In this document: in pieces, positions 26,751 to 35,546 of the stretch
How the letters are laid out: every line of letters starts with the position of its first letter
Numbering within the stretch: position 1 is the stretch's first letter
Translations under genes and position numbers: made by a program
The notes under the pieces: generated by a model
What the model was told of the DNA's origin: nothing
Seen by the model: only the letters and a program-made list of their open reading frames with translations
Database searches by the model: none
NCBI GenBank assembly: GCA_036159995.1
Contig: JAYYEI010000007.1
Span: 1-36,721 of the forward strand
Length of the DNA: 36,721 nt
Reading direction: 5' to 3'
Source: UBA8752 sp036159995
GTDB taxonomy: Bacteria > Bacteroidota > Bacteroidia > Flavobacteriales_D > Sanyastnellaceae

Positions 26751-28289
26751 TCAGAACGGAGCGTCCTCCCCGGGACCGTTCATCTTGGAACCGACGGTCA
26801 TCGTCTTGGTCCCTCCATCCGCAAAGCCGGTGTTGGGCGCCATGGCCCCACCCCCATCAAAAGGACTCTCATCGAACGCGTTGAAGTCCGAGAACTTCGC
26901 GAGGTGCTTGGTGAACCGGAGCTTGACCGTGTCGAGTCCGCCGTTCCGGTGCTTGGCCACGATGAGTTCCCCCATGTTCTCTGTGTCCATTCCGTCGGCA
27001 TCTTCGGTGATCCCATAGTACTCGGGACGGTAGATGAAGCAGACGATGTCGGCGTCCTGCTCGATCGCCCCGGATTCCCGGAGGTCGGACAGGATGGGCC
27101 GCTTGTCCCCGCCCCGCGTCTCCACCGAACGGGAAAGCTGCGAGAGGGCAATGACGGGCACGTCCAGCTCCTTGGCGATGCTCTTGATCGAGCGGCTGAT
27201 GGTCGAAATCTCCTGCTCGCGGTTGCCCTTGCTGTTGTCGCTGCCGGCAGTCATGAGCTGGAGGTAATCGATGATGATCATGTTGATGCCGTGCTTCTGC
27301 TTGAGGCGACGGCACTTGGCGCGCAGCTCGAAGACACTGAGGGCCGGCGTGTCGTCGATGAAGAGCTGGGCCTTGGTGAGCTTGGCGATGCGGGTCTGGA
27401 GCTGCTGGTACTCGTAATCCTGCAGGTCGCCCTTGCGGAACTTCTCCGCACTGAGCTCGGACTCGGCCGCCACGAGGCGCTGCACCAGCTGGGCCGAGCT
27501 CATCTCGAGGGAGAAGATGGCCACGGGCACCCCGTGGTCCACCGCCATGTTGCGCGCCATGGACAGCACGAAGGCGGTCTTTCCCATGCCCGGACGGGCC
27601 GCGAGGACCACCATGTCCGAATTCTGCCAGCCGCCGGTGAGGGCATCCAGCGCCTTGAACCCGGTCGGCGTGCCGCTCACCCCGTCCTCGTTCAAACGGG
27701 CCTGGTCGATGCCGTCCATCACCTCCTGGATGACGGACTTCATGTCCTGGTAGTCCTTCCGGATGTTGCCCTCGGCCACCTCGAACAACTGCTGCTCCGA
27801 CTTGTCGAGCAGGTCGAAGACATCGGTCGTGTCCTCAAAGGCCGCCTCAATGGTCTGACTGGAAATCCGGATCAGCTCGCGCTGGATGAACTTCTGGGCC
27901 ACAATGCGGGCGTGGGATTCAACGTTGGCCGTGCTGGCCACCCGGTCGGTCAGTCCTGCCACGTAGGCCGGACCGCCACAGAAACCGAGCACACCCTCCT
28001 TGCGGAGCCGCTCGGTCACGGTCAGAAGGTCGATGGGCTCAGACTCCCCGAACAGATCCTTGATCGCCTTGAAAATGGACCCGTGGGACTCCTTGTAGAA
28101 CGCCTCCGGCTCCAGGATATCGACCACCGCATTGACGGCCGACAGCTCGAGCATGCAGGCACCGAGGACGGCCTCCTCCAACTCGACAGCCTGCGGCTGT
28201 TTCTTGCCGATTCCGGCGAGACCCGGCGCGAGGGCGGGCGACGTCGACGCCGTTTTGCGCTTGGTATTCAGGGATTTGTCTTCGGCCAC
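26751..28289 (-). CDS. dnaB: Replicative DNA helicase
   Basis: DnaB is the hexameric 5'-3' helicase that unwinds the replication fork and recruits primase. The N-terminal domain (about 30-150, ELEEAVLGACML...GGPAYVAGLTDRV) and the RecA-like motor are complete: Walker A ARPGMGKTA, Walker B MIIIDYLQLM, the SLEMSSAQLVQR region and the C-terminal arginine-finger region with LSRSVETRGGDKRP and DLRESGAIEQDAD. No intein is present. The C-terminal tail is acidic and Gly-rich, as usual. The GTG at 28289 (512 residues) is preferred; a TTG at 28313 would add eight residues. It is divergent from the lipoprotein gene. Confidence 0.96.
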   Translation of the reverse strand: MAEDKSLNTKRKTASTSPALAPGLAGIGKKQPQAVELEEAVLGACMLELSAVNAVVDILEPEAFYKESHGSIFKAIKDLFGESEPIDLLTVTERLRKEGVLGFCGGPAYVAGLTDRVASTANVESHARIVAQKFIQRELIRISSQTIEAAFEDTTDVFDLLDKSEQQLFEVAEGNIRKDYQDMKSVIQEVMDGIDQARLNEDGVSGTPTGFKALDALTGGWQNSDMVVLAARPGMGKTAFVLSMARNMAVDHGVPVAIFSLEMSSAQLVQRLVAAESELSAEKFRKGDLQDYEYQQLQTRIAKLTKAQLFIDDTPALSVFELRAKCRRLKQKHGINMIIIDYLQLMTAGSDNSKGNREQEISTISRSIKSIAKELDVPVIALSQLSRSVETRGGDKRPILSDLRESGAIEQDADIVCFIYRPEYYGITEDADGMDTENMGELIVAKHRNGGLDTVKLRFTKHLAKFSDFNAFDESPFDGGGAMAPNTGFADGGTKTMTVGSKMNGPGEDAPF

Positions 28290-28393
28290 GGTCAACTGGG
28301 AATGAAAAACCAAAGTAGCGTTTCGCGGCCCCGATGGAACCGCTCCCTATCCACGGCGATTCCACACGCCTGTCCACAACCTACCTTCCCTCC

Positions 28394-29788
28394 GTGTCCG
28401 CCCAGCGACTCCTCCTTTTCCTGCTCCTCGCCCTTGGCGCGGCAGGGTGTCGAACGGAGAAATCGCCCCCAACCGTCGAGTGGCTCACCCCCAACTCAAG
28501 CCCCACATGGCCTCCCGACATCAACGTGCCGCTGCGCTTCGTGCTCACCGACCCCGCACCCGACCGCGGAACCACAACTCCGGCGAGCTGGCAGGTCGAA
28601 GTCGGGCCGACCGACGGCGGCCTCTGGTGGACGGCATCGGGCAACGCCTCCGCAGCCCCTTCGACCGGAGGCCCCGGCCACCTCGACACCATTGATCTGC
28701 AATGGACCGTGCCCTTTCCTCCGGCCTCCGCCTCCGGCCCCATCGACCTCCTCCTCACCGCCATCGTCACCGATGGAGAGGGAGGCCGTGGCGCCGATTT
28801 CACCTCCGCCTCCGTGGCAGTGCCACCCCTCGAATCTGAGGGACTCTGGTACGTTGACCCTGACGCCGCGCTCCCCCTCCGCTTCCACCCGACCGCTCCC
28901 CTCGCCACGGAACAGGCCCTGCCGGCCCCCTGCTCTCCCATCCGGGACATGGTCCACCTCGATGGGCGTGACCGAATCGTACTGGGCTGCGCCACCTCCT
29001 TGCAGGCCCTCAGCACCCACCCGGCCGATGGTTCCCTGCCCATCTGGAGCCTGGCGGCCCCACTCAGCGCCCAAACGGGAGGGCTCCAGTTTCTCCGGCG
29101 CACGCCAGCGGAATGGACCACGTCCGCCTGGGCCATGGTGGGATGGCCGGACCGGGTCCAATGGGTCGATGCCGACGGCCACATTCAAAAGACATGGTTG
29201 CTGGCCTCGGAGGAAACCCTGATCGATGCCGGGGTCATCGATGGCCGCATGATTCTGCTGGCTCGGACTGCGACCAACGAACTGCGCCTGATCCGGTGCA
29301 ACCTCGACAATGGGGCCCGCATTGCCTCGATCACATGGACCCCGGAGGCTCCGGGGTCGACGGGACCCGCCGGGATTGCTTGGCTGCTCAACGTGGAGGG
29401 AGAAGCCGCCGGGTTGGAATACGACGGAACCTGGCGCCGGTGGTTCATCGAACCGAACGGCAACTCGGGGCTGTCCACAGGCGAGTCTCCGGGGTCAGGA
29501 GAGGTCGTCTCAGCGGGCATACTGGAGAACGGCACGTCGTGGGTGGCCCGGGACCAGACCCGCCTTCTACAAGAGCCCGTCCTCAACTTGGGAGCACCGG
29601 CACACCGCATCGAACAGGACCGTGCCGCAGGCCTGTATTGGCTGCTCCAAACCGACGCGGATGGAGCGCTTTTGACCTGGAATGCCTTGGATGCCTTCAC
29701 AGGCATGTCCATTCCACTCGCAACTCCCAATCCTCCTTCCGCTCCCGTTCCAGCAAGTGTTGCACACAATCGACCAGGTCCTCCTTGA
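28394..29788 (+). CDS. Lipoprotein of unknown function
   Basis: A 464-residue protein whose GTG start at 28394 puts a lipoprotein signal at the N-terminus: RLLLFLLLALGAAGC with the lipidated cysteine at residue 19. An ATG at 28334 is in frame, but it would place 20 extra residues before the signal. The mature protein is rich in Pro, Thr and Trp. Its middle (about 160-440) contains several W(V/L)...D.DG-like strands that suggest a beta-propeller (for example WPDRVQWVDADGH and LYWLLQTDADGALLTWN), but no family was recognised. It is divergent from dnaB and precedes the Nudix regulator in the same direction. Confidence 0.75.
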   Translation: MSAQRLLLFLLLALGAAGCRTEKSPPTVEWLTPNSSPTWPPDINVPLRFVLTDPAPDRGTTTPASWQVEVGPTDGGLWWTASGNASAAPSTGGPGHLDTIDLQWTVPFPPASASGPIDLLLTAIVTDGEGGRGADFTSASVAVPPLESEGLWYVDPDAALPLRFHPTAPLATEQALPAPCSPIRDMVHLDGRDRIVLGCATSLQALSTHPADGSLPIWSLAAPLSAQTGGLQFLRRTPAEWTTSAWAMVGWPDRVQWVDADGHIQKTWLLASEETLIDAGVIDGRMILLARTATNELRLIRCNLDNGARIASITWTPEAPGSTGPAGIAWLLNVEGEAAGLEYDGTWRRWFIEPNGNSGLSTGESPGSGEVVSAGILENGTSWVARDQTRLLQEPVLNLGAPAHRIEQDRAAGLYWLLQTDADGALLTWNALDAFTGMSIPLATPNPPSAPVPASVAHNRPGPP

Positions 29789-29843
29789 GAACTTATGGGC
29801 CACTTTGCGCATTTCATTCTCGTCAATCCTTGCTTTGCAACCC

Positions 29844-30560
29844 ATGTCGGACATGCTCAAGTTCCCCCAAGACGACCCGGATTTCAACGTGGCCCTCAGC
29901 ATGAGCCTCGTGCTCTTCGGATTTGACGGAAACCAGCTGCAACTGCTCCTCGCCAGAAGCCAGCGCGCACCCTACGAAGGCGCCCTCCTCCTGCCCAGCC
30001 GGTACCTCGAAGCACAGGATGAATTGGCCCTGAGTGCGCGTAGCATGTTCCACGGCCTCTTTGGCTATGACGATCCGGAAATCATCGAGCAACTGAAGGC
30101 CTTCGGAGGCGTGTTCCGTCACCCCATGGGTCGGGTGGTCAACGTGGCCTTCTACGCCCTCGTGCGCAAGGAGGACTTCCTGGCCGAGAAGTGGGAATCC
30201 CACGGCATGCAATGGGTCCCGATTGACCGGGTCCCCGACCTCGCCTTCGACCACAATGAGGTGGTCTCCTACGCCCGGGAACGCCTCAAGCGCCGGGTGA
30301 AGCGCCGTCCGGTGGGATTCCACCTTCTCCCCTCCGAGTTCACGCTGGGCCAGCTCCAATCCCTCTACGAACAGGCACTCGGCAAGACCTTCGACAAGCG
30401 GAACTTCCGCAAGAAGTTGTTCAAGAGCCCGCTGCTCACCGACCTCGACAAGAAGGCATCAGGTGGCGAAAAGGGACAACACAAGGGCAGCCGACTCTAC
30501 ACGTTCGACCGCGACCGCTACCAGCGGATGAAGAGCGAGGGCTACGACTTCCTCTTCTGA
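29844..30560 (+). CDS. Nudix-fold transcriptional regulator (NrtR/AraR-like)
   Basis: A 238-residue protein with an N-terminal Nudix fold (about 10-140) and a C-terminal winged helix (about 155-235, with LPSEFTLGQLQSLYEQALGKTFDKRNFRKKLFKS as the DNA-binding part). A working Nudix box needs REUxEE. Here the corresponding stretch reads SARSMFHGLFG, with the catalytic glutamates missing. The Nudix half therefore probably only binds a ligand, as in NrtR and sugar-responsive AraR-type regulators of Bacteroidota. No NAD or sugar-utilisation gene is next to it, so the target is unknown. The ATG at 29844 is preferred over an upstream frame extension that overlaps the lipoprotein gene. Confidence 0.85.
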   Translation: MSDMLKFPQDDPDFNVALSMSLVLFGFDGNQLQLLLARSQRAPYEGALLLPSRYLEAQDELALSARSMFHGLFGYDDPEIIEQLKAFGGVFRHPMGRVVNVAFYALVRKEDFLAEKWESHGMQWVPIDRVPDLAFDHNEVVSYARERLKRRVKRRPVGFHLLPSEFTLGQLQSLYEQALGKTFDKRNFRKKLFKSPLLTDLDKKASGGEKGQHKGSRLYTFDRDRYQRMKSEGYDFLF

Positions 30561-30576
30561 TCGGGATTCGGTCCGC

Positions 30577-31833
30577 TCAGAGTCCGAATTCGGCCTTGAG
30601 GGCCTCCACGCAATCCAGAGCTTCCCACGGGAACAGGCGCACCTCGCGGGAGACCGTCTCGCCGCTGGCCGCCCGAAACGTCTTGGTGACTGTCTCGGTC
30701 TGGCGGCCCATGTGACCGTAGGCAGCCGACTCCGTGTAGATCGGGGTCCGCAGGGCAAAACGCTGCTCGATGGCGTACGGGCGCATCGGGAAGATGTCGG
30801 CAATGCGCTCGGCAATCTCTCCATCGGAAACGCCCACCTTGCCGGTGCCGTACGTATTGACGTACAGCCCCACGGGGTCGGCCACCCCGATGGCGTAGGC
30901 CACCTGGACAAGCACCTCATCGCACACCCCAGCCGCCACGAGGTTCTTGGCCGCATGGCGTGTCGCATACGCTGCACTGCGGTCCACCTTGGACGGGTCC
31001 TTGCCGCTGAAAGCCCCGCCACCATGAGCACCCCGACCACCATAGGTGTCCACAATGATCTTGCGGCCGGTCAACCCGGTGTCCCCGTGGGGCCCCCCGA
31101 TGACGAACTTGCCCGTCGGATTCACGTGCAACTTGTGGTCGCCCTTGAACAGGGCCTGCACGCGCTCCGGGCAATCCGCGAGGACGCGCGGGATGAGAAT
31201 CTCAGCGACGTCCTTCTTGATCCGGGCGAGCATGGCCGCCTCATTGGCATCGAAATCATCGTGCTGCGTCGACACCACGATGGCCTCCACCCGCAAGGGC
31301 GTGTGATCATCAGCGTACTCAATCGTGACCTGGCTCTTGCTGTCCGGACGCAGATAGCCCATCTGGTCACCCTCACGGCGCAACTCGGCGAGCACCTTGA
31401 GCAGGCGATGGCTCAAATCGAGCGGCAGCGGCATGTAGTCGTCCGTCTCTCGGCAGGCGTAACCGAACATCATCCCTTGATCACCGGCCCCCTGCTCCTC
31501 GGGAGCCGCCCGCTCGACCCCCTGGTTGATGTCGGGGCTCTGCTCGTGGATGGCGCTCAACACGCCACAGCTTGCAGCGTCGAACATGTATTCACTCTTG
31601 GTGTAGCCGATGCGCCGGATGCACTCCCGGGCGATCTCTTGGACATCGAGGTAAGCCTGGCTCTTGACCTCACCGGCCAACACGACCTGTCCCGTGGTCA
31701 CCAGCGTCTCACACGCCACCTTGGATTGGGGGTCAAACGCCAGGAAGTGGTCAATCAGGGCATCGGAGATCTGGTCGGCCACCTTGTCGGGGTGGCCTTC
31801 GCTGACGGACTCGGAAGTGAAGAAATAGGACAT
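30577..31833 (-). CDS. metK: S-adenosylmethionine synthetase
   Basis: MetK makes SAM from methionine and ATP. The sequence has the ATP site GHPDKVADQISDA (residues about 14-26), the GAGDQGMMFGYA loop, the P-loop-like GGGAFSGKDPSKVDRSAAY, and a normal C-terminus. It is 418 residues long from the ATG at 31833 (MSYFFTSESVSEGH); an upstream ATG at 31866 would add 11 residues that do not look conserved. It is transcribed away from the hybrid kinase, and the shared 221-base gap holds a SAM-I riboswitch that points the other way (toward the kinase). The metK mRNA leader could therefore overlap the riboswitch transcript in antisense. Confidence 0.97.
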   Translation of the reverse strand: MSYFFTSESVSEGHPDKVADQISDALIDHFLAFDPQSKVACETLVTTGQVVLAGEVKSQAYLDVQEIARECIRRIGYTKSEYMFDAASCGVLSAIHEQSPDINQGVERAAPEEQGAGDQGMMFGYACRETDDYMPLPLDLSHRLLKVLAELRREGDQMGYLRPDSKSQVTIEYADDHTPLRVEAIVVSTQHDDFDANEAAMLARIKKDVAEILIPRVLADCPERVQALFKGDHKLHVNPTGKFVIGGPHGDTGLTGRKIIVDTYGGRGAHGGGAFSGKDPSKVDRSAAYATRHAAKNLVAAGVCDEVLVQVAYAIGVADPVGLYVNTYGTGKVGVSDGEIAERIADIFPMRPYAIEQRFALRTPIYTESAAYGHMGRQTETVTKTFRAASGETVSREVRLFPWEALDCVEALKAEFGL

Positions 31834-31875
31834 GTTGGCTGTGTTGGGGTCTCCAATGGCGACCATCCCAGCCGC

Positions 31876-31988
31876 GAAGATGCTAAAGACGGAGGGATCG
31901 GCCCGATGATGTCTTGGCAACCCGTGAAATGAGGGCGGGTGCCAAATCCGACCCCGGCATGACCAGACGGGGGAATTACGGAACCTTC
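31876..31988 (+). promoter_or_regulatory. SAM-I (S-box) riboswitch aptamer facing the hybrid kinase
   Basis: The plus strand matches the SAM-I consensus: GGAGGGA-x-CGGCCC-x-ATGA with flanking GAC/GTC (31888-31890 with 31911-31913) forms P2 and its kink-turn. TTGGC-A-ACCCG (31914-31924) pairs with CGGGT-GCCAA (31936-31945) as P3, including the near-invariant GGCAACC and GGTGCCAA strings. CCCCG (31952-31956) with CGGGG (31968-31972) is P4. The pseudoknot is TCGG (31898-31901) with CCGA (31948-31951), a compensatory version of the usual CTGG/CCAG. P1 is the weak point: a long closing stem is not obvious, and GAAG (31876-31879) with CTTC (31985-31988) is only four pairs. SAM-I aptamers bind S-adenosylmethionine and normally repress methionine genes. 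The strand reads away from metK and into the kinase. Confidence 0.85.
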
Positions 31989-31997
31989 TGACAAAAC

Positions 31998-32064
31998 GCC
32001 CGTTCTTTACGTACACCCGGGCAGTGAACTCTTGGACGATCTTCAAGAGCCTCGATGCTGCCCG
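31998..32064 (+). promoter_or_regulatory. Candidate expression platform covering the kinase start codon
   Basis: CGGGC at 32018-32022 can pair either with GCCCG at 31998-32002, or, extended to CGGGCAG (32018-32024), with CTGCCCG (32058-32064) immediately after the kinase ATG (32055-32057). The two pairings exclude each other. The second would hold the start codon inside a stem that also encloses a 6-bp CTCTTG/CAAGAG hairpin (32029-32034 with 32044-32049). No T-run follows, so control of translation rather than termination is inferred. ATCTTC (32039-32044) is also complementary to GAAGAT (31876-31881) at the 5' side of the aptamer and might serve as a P1 extension. Confidence 0.5.
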
Positions 32065-34169
32065 TCATGAACGCCATGCCCCACAACCCTCACCGCCCCT
32101 CAAGACGAGATGTCCTGAGGCTGGACGCGTTGGGCCTGCTGAGCGAGTTTGCCGGCGACCTGGTGGGCATCGAAGATCCTGACGCCTTGCTCTGGGCCGT
32201 AGCCGAGCGCACCATCAGCAAACTCGGCTGGATGGACTGCGTCATCTACCTCCGCGACCCGCACCGCGACATCCTCATCCAAAAGGCGGCCTTCGGCCCG
32301 AAGAGCATTGATTACAAAGCCATCTTCCAACCGATTGAAATCCCCATGGGGCGCGGCATCGTGGGACGGGTCGCCAGCACGGGAGAGTCCATCCGCGTCG
32401 CCGACACCTCCCGGTTCATTGACTACATCACCGATGATGCGAGTCGACTCTCCGAACTGGCCGTCCCCATCTGCTGGGGAGACCACATCCTCGGCGTCAT
32501 CGACAGCGAGCATCCTGACCCCGACTTTTACACCATCGAGGACCAGCTGATTCTGGAAACCATTGCTGGGATTACGGCCACCAAAATCCAGAATGCAGCC
32601 AGCGCAAGGTCGAACCAAGCCTTGGCCCTCTTCTACGAGCGCAATCCCAACGCCGTGCTCCAGATCGATGCAAGCAGAACCATCTCCTTTATCAACCAGA
32701 GCGCGCAGATGTGCTTTCCGGAGCATCCGGAATGTGGCAATACGCTCAACCGGCCGGGACTAGAAGAAGCCTTGCAGACCGCCCTTGAGAAAGGGCGCGC
32801 CACCTGGCGATGCACGCAGTCCTACCCGGAGACGGGAAAAACGAGAACTGGGGAGTTCCAAGTGGTCCACCTGCCTTCAGGGCAATTCAACCTGTACGGC
32901 AACGACATCACCCACCTCCTCGACCTCCAGAAGGCAGCCGAAGCCGCCAATGAAGCGAAGTCGCGCTTCCTCTCGGTCATGAGCCACGAAATCCGGACTC
33001 CGCTGAACGCCATCCTTGGCCTCACCGACCTTCTGATCCACGACGACCCGAACCGGGAAGAACAACTCCGGCATCTGGCGTACATGGAATTCAGCGGACG
33101 CCACTTGCTGAGCTTGGTCAACGACATCCTGGACCTCGAGAAAATGGCCTCGGGAAAGACGACCAGTCTGACCAGCGAATTCAACTTCCACGACCTCATC
33201 AGCAACATCATGGACTCCTTCCGCAACCGGGCGGAACGGGTCGGACTGGAATTGACCCTCTCCATGGGCAGCACCGTACCCGAGAAGTTGGTGACCGATG
33301 CCAAGTGGATCACCCAGATCCTCAACAATCTCATCAGCAACTCGATCAAATACACGGACCAAGGACACGTCACCCTCCGCATTGAATGGGAAGACCCCAT
33401 CTCCAGCGACCCGAAACGCGAGATGTTGAGGATGCAAGTGACTGATACTGGGCGGGGCATCGACAAGAAGGAACAGGACCGCATCCTCAAACCCTTCGAG
33501 CAAATCGAGAATGAAGCCAACATCGAAGGCACCGGATTGGGCCTCGCGATCGTCAAAAGCATAGTGGACCAGATGAAGGGATCGCTGTCCATTCTCAGCG
33601 CCAAGGGAGAAGGCTCCACCTTCACAGTGGAACTCCCTATGGAGGCCGCCCAATCCACGACAAGGGGCCCATGGAATCCCGGCACGGGAGCTGGCGAACA
33701 TGATGAACCGCATGACCTGCCAACGGAGGCCCAGAATCCTCAGGAAGACCACGCCCCCGACAAAAAGGCCGGTCCAACGTGCCCCATCCTGCTGACGGAC
33801 GACAATGAGCTCAACCGGTTCGTGGCGTCCAAACTGCTGTCCCGATGGGGATTCGAAGTCATCGAAGCCAAGGATGGCCTCGAAGCCATCAACGCCTGGG
33901 AGGACCAGGGACCTTGCATCATCCTGATGGATGTCCAGATGCCGAAGATGGACGGCATCGAAGCCACGCGGCACATCCGCTACGAAGAAGAAAAACAGGG
34001 CATGCTCCGGTCCCCCATCATCGCCCTGACGGCAGATGCCGAAGAGAAGACCTTGGAGCGCATCCTTGCCTGTGGCATGGACGACCGCATCGTGAAGCCA
34101 TTCGACCCCCCGGCTCTGCGCGGCATCATCGAGCGGGTCATGGCCCAATTCAAGACCACCCTCTCCTGA
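32055..34169 (+). CDS. Hybrid sensor histidine kinase (GAF-PAS-HisKA-HATPase-REC)
   Basis: A 704-residue soluble hybrid kinase. A GAF domain (about 25-180, with MGRGIVGRVASTGES and LAVPICWGDHILGVIDSEH) is followed by a PAS-like segment (about 185-285), HisKA with the phospho-acceptor His311 in FLSVMSHEIRTPLNAILG, a HATPase domain (N-box ILNNLISNSIKYT, G1 DTGRGID, G2 GTGLGLAIV), and a receiver domain with Asp582/Asp583, phospho-Asp626 in ILMDVQMPKMDG and Lys681. No membrane segment is seen, so it senses a cytoplasmic signal. No Hpt or output regulator is adjacent; the phosphorelay partner must be elsewhere. ATG at 32055; ATGs at 32070 and 32079 are in frame. The upstream SAM-I riboswitch implies that its synthesis answers to SAM level. 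It converges with der, 24 bases apart. Confidence 0.93.
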   Translation: MLPVMNAMPHNPHRPSRRDVLRLDALGLLSEFAGDLVGIEDPDALLWAVAERTISKLGWMDCVIYLRDPHRDILIQKAAFGPKSIDYKAIFQPIEIPMGRGIVGRVASTGESIRVADTSRFIDYITDDASRLSELAVPICWGDHILGVIDSEHPDPDFYTIEDQLILETIAGITATKIQNAASARSNQALALFYERNPNAVLQIDASRTISFINQSAQMCFPEHPECGNTLNRPGLEEALQTALEKGRATWRCTQSYPETGKTRTGEFQVVHLPSGQFNLYGNDITHLLDLQKAAEAANEAKSRFLSVMSHEIRTPLNAILGLTDLLIHDDPNREEQLRHLAYMEFSGRHLLSLVNDILDLEKMASGKTTSLTSEFNFHDLISNIMDSFRNRAERVGLELTLSMGSTVPEKLVTDAKWITQILNNLISNSIKYTDQGHVTLRIEWEDPISSDPKREMLRMQVTDTGRGIDKKEQDRILKPFEQIENEANIEGTGLGLAIVKSIVDQMKGSLSILSAKGEGSTFTVELPMEAAQSTTRGPWNPGTGAGEHDEPHDLPTEAQNPQEDHAPDKKAGPTCPILLTDDNELNRFVASKLLSRWGFEVIEAKDGLEAINAWEDQGPCIILMDVQMPKMDGIEATRHIRYEEEKQGMLRSPIIALTADAEEKTLERILACGMDDRIVKPFDPPALRGIIERVMAQFKTTLS

Positions 34170-34193
34170 GCTCCGACCCTTCGGCGCCTCGGC

Positions 34194-35501
34194 TTATTTC
34201 TTCCGGAAGAACAAGCGGATCGGCACGCCACTAAAGTCGTAACGCTCGCGGAACCGGTTCTCGAGGAACCGCTTGTACGGATCTTTGATGTACTGCGGCA
34301 GATTGCAGTAAAAGGCAAACGTGGGCACCTGCGACGGAATCTGCGTGATGTACTTGATGCTGACACTTTTGCCCTTGTAGATGGGCGGCGGCTGGTCCCG
34401 GCAAATGGGCAGGAACTCCTCATTCAGCTCGGAAGTCGATATCTTCAATCCGCGCTGGTGGTGCACGTGCAAGGCGGCCTCGAGCGCCTTGAAGACCCGC
34501 TGCTTCGTCACGTTCGATGTGAAGATGACGGGGACATCGGAGAACGGCGCCATCTTCTCCTCAAGCTTGGCGCGGTATGCGTTCATGGTGTGCTCGTCCT
34601 TCTCGACGAGGTCCCACTTGTTGACCACGACCACCACCCCACGATAGCTGTCCAGCACATGCCAGAAAATGTGCTGGTCCTGCTTCTCGAATCCCTGGGT
34701 CGCGTCCACCAGCAACAGGCACACATCGCTCTGGTCAATCGCCTTCACCGTCCGAACCGCGCTGTAGAATTCCAGGTTGTCGTCCACCTTCTTCCGCTTC
34801 CTCAACCCAGCCGTGTCCACGATTTCAAAATCGAAACCGAACGCATTGAAGCGCGTGTGTACACTGTCCCGGGTCGTCCCGGCGATGTCCGTCACGATGT
34901 TCCGCTCCTCACCCAGCAAGGTGTTGATGAGGGTGCTCTTGCCCACGTTGGGCCTCCCCACGACGGCGAGCTTGGGCAACCCCAAATCCTCCCCTTCCTC
35001 TTGGGTCGGCAGCTTCTGCACCAGCGCATCCAGCAAGTCCCCGGTACCATACCCGTTGTTGGCGCTGATGCCGAAGAGCTCATCGCCAATGCCCAGCCCG
35101 TAGAACTCGGCCGTGGCGTACTCCTGCGCCCCCGTGTCAATCTTGTTGACCACGAGCATCACCGGCTTTCCCGTCCTCCTCACAAGCTGGGCAATGTCCT
35201 GGTCCAAGTCGGTGATTCCAGTCTGGGCATCCACCATGAACACGATCAAAGCCGCTTCCTCCATGCTGGTCTGCACCTGCTCCCGGATGACGCCCTCGAA
35301 GACATCATCCGTCCCGGTCGCGTAGCCCCCCGTATCGATGACGGTGAACACACGCCCACCCCAAAACGCCTTCCCGTATTTCCGGTCCCGCGTTGTTCCC
35401 GCCGTCGGATCGGTGATGGCATCGCGCGTCTCGGTCAACCGGTTGAACAACGTGGACTTCCCCACGTTGGGCCGGCCGATGATGGTCACGAGATCGTTCA
35501 T
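34194..35501 (-). CDS. der: GTPase Der (EngA)
   Basis: Der is a double-GTPase needed for 50S ribosome maturation. Two full G domains are visible, each with Walker A (IGRPNVGKSTLFN near residue 8; VGRPNVGKSTLIN near 180), switch and G3 motifs (DTGGYATG; DTAGLRKRKK) and NKID/NKWD G4 motifs, followed by the KH-like C-terminal domain ending FSGVPIRLFFRKK. Length (435) is normal. The ATG at 35501 is chosen because MNDLVTIIGRPN is the conserved beginning. It lies 46 bases beyond the rRNA terminator on the same strand, so its promoter is probably in that short gap. Confidence 0.96.
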   Translation of the reverse strand: MNDLVTIIGRPNVGKSTLFNRLTETRDAITDPTAGTTRDRKYGKAFWGGRVFTVIDTGGYATGTDDVFEGVIREQVQTSMEEAALIVFMVDAQTGITDLDQDIAQLVRRTGKPVMLVVNKIDTGAQEYATAEFYGLGIGDELFGISANNGYGTGDLLDALVQKLPTQEEGEDLGLPKLAVVGRPNVGKSTLINTLLGEERNIVTDIAGTTRDSVHTRFNAFGFDFEIVDTAGLRKRKKVDDNLEFYSAVRTVKAIDQSDVCLLLVDATQGFEKQDQHIFWHVLDSYRGVVVVVNKWDLVEKDEHTMNAYRAKLEEKMAPFSDVPVIFTSNVTKQRVFKALEAALHVHHQRGLKISTSELNEEFLPICRDQPPPIYKGKSVSIKYITQIPSQVPTFAFYCNLPQYIKDPYKRFLENRFRERYDFSGVPIRLFFRKK

Positions 35502-35546
35502 GTCGTATTGATGAATGGTGCGCCTGAGCGCCCCGCAAATTTGAGC

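Noticed and set aside
26904..29222. A 772-codon plus-strand frame opposite dnaB
   Set aside because: A shadow of dnaB that runs out of frame into the lipoprotein gene; its sequence is not protein-like.
30712..31932. A plus-strand frame of 406 codons across metK and into the riboswitch
   Set aside because: Antisense to metK, without any conserved motif; it ends inside the riboswitch core.
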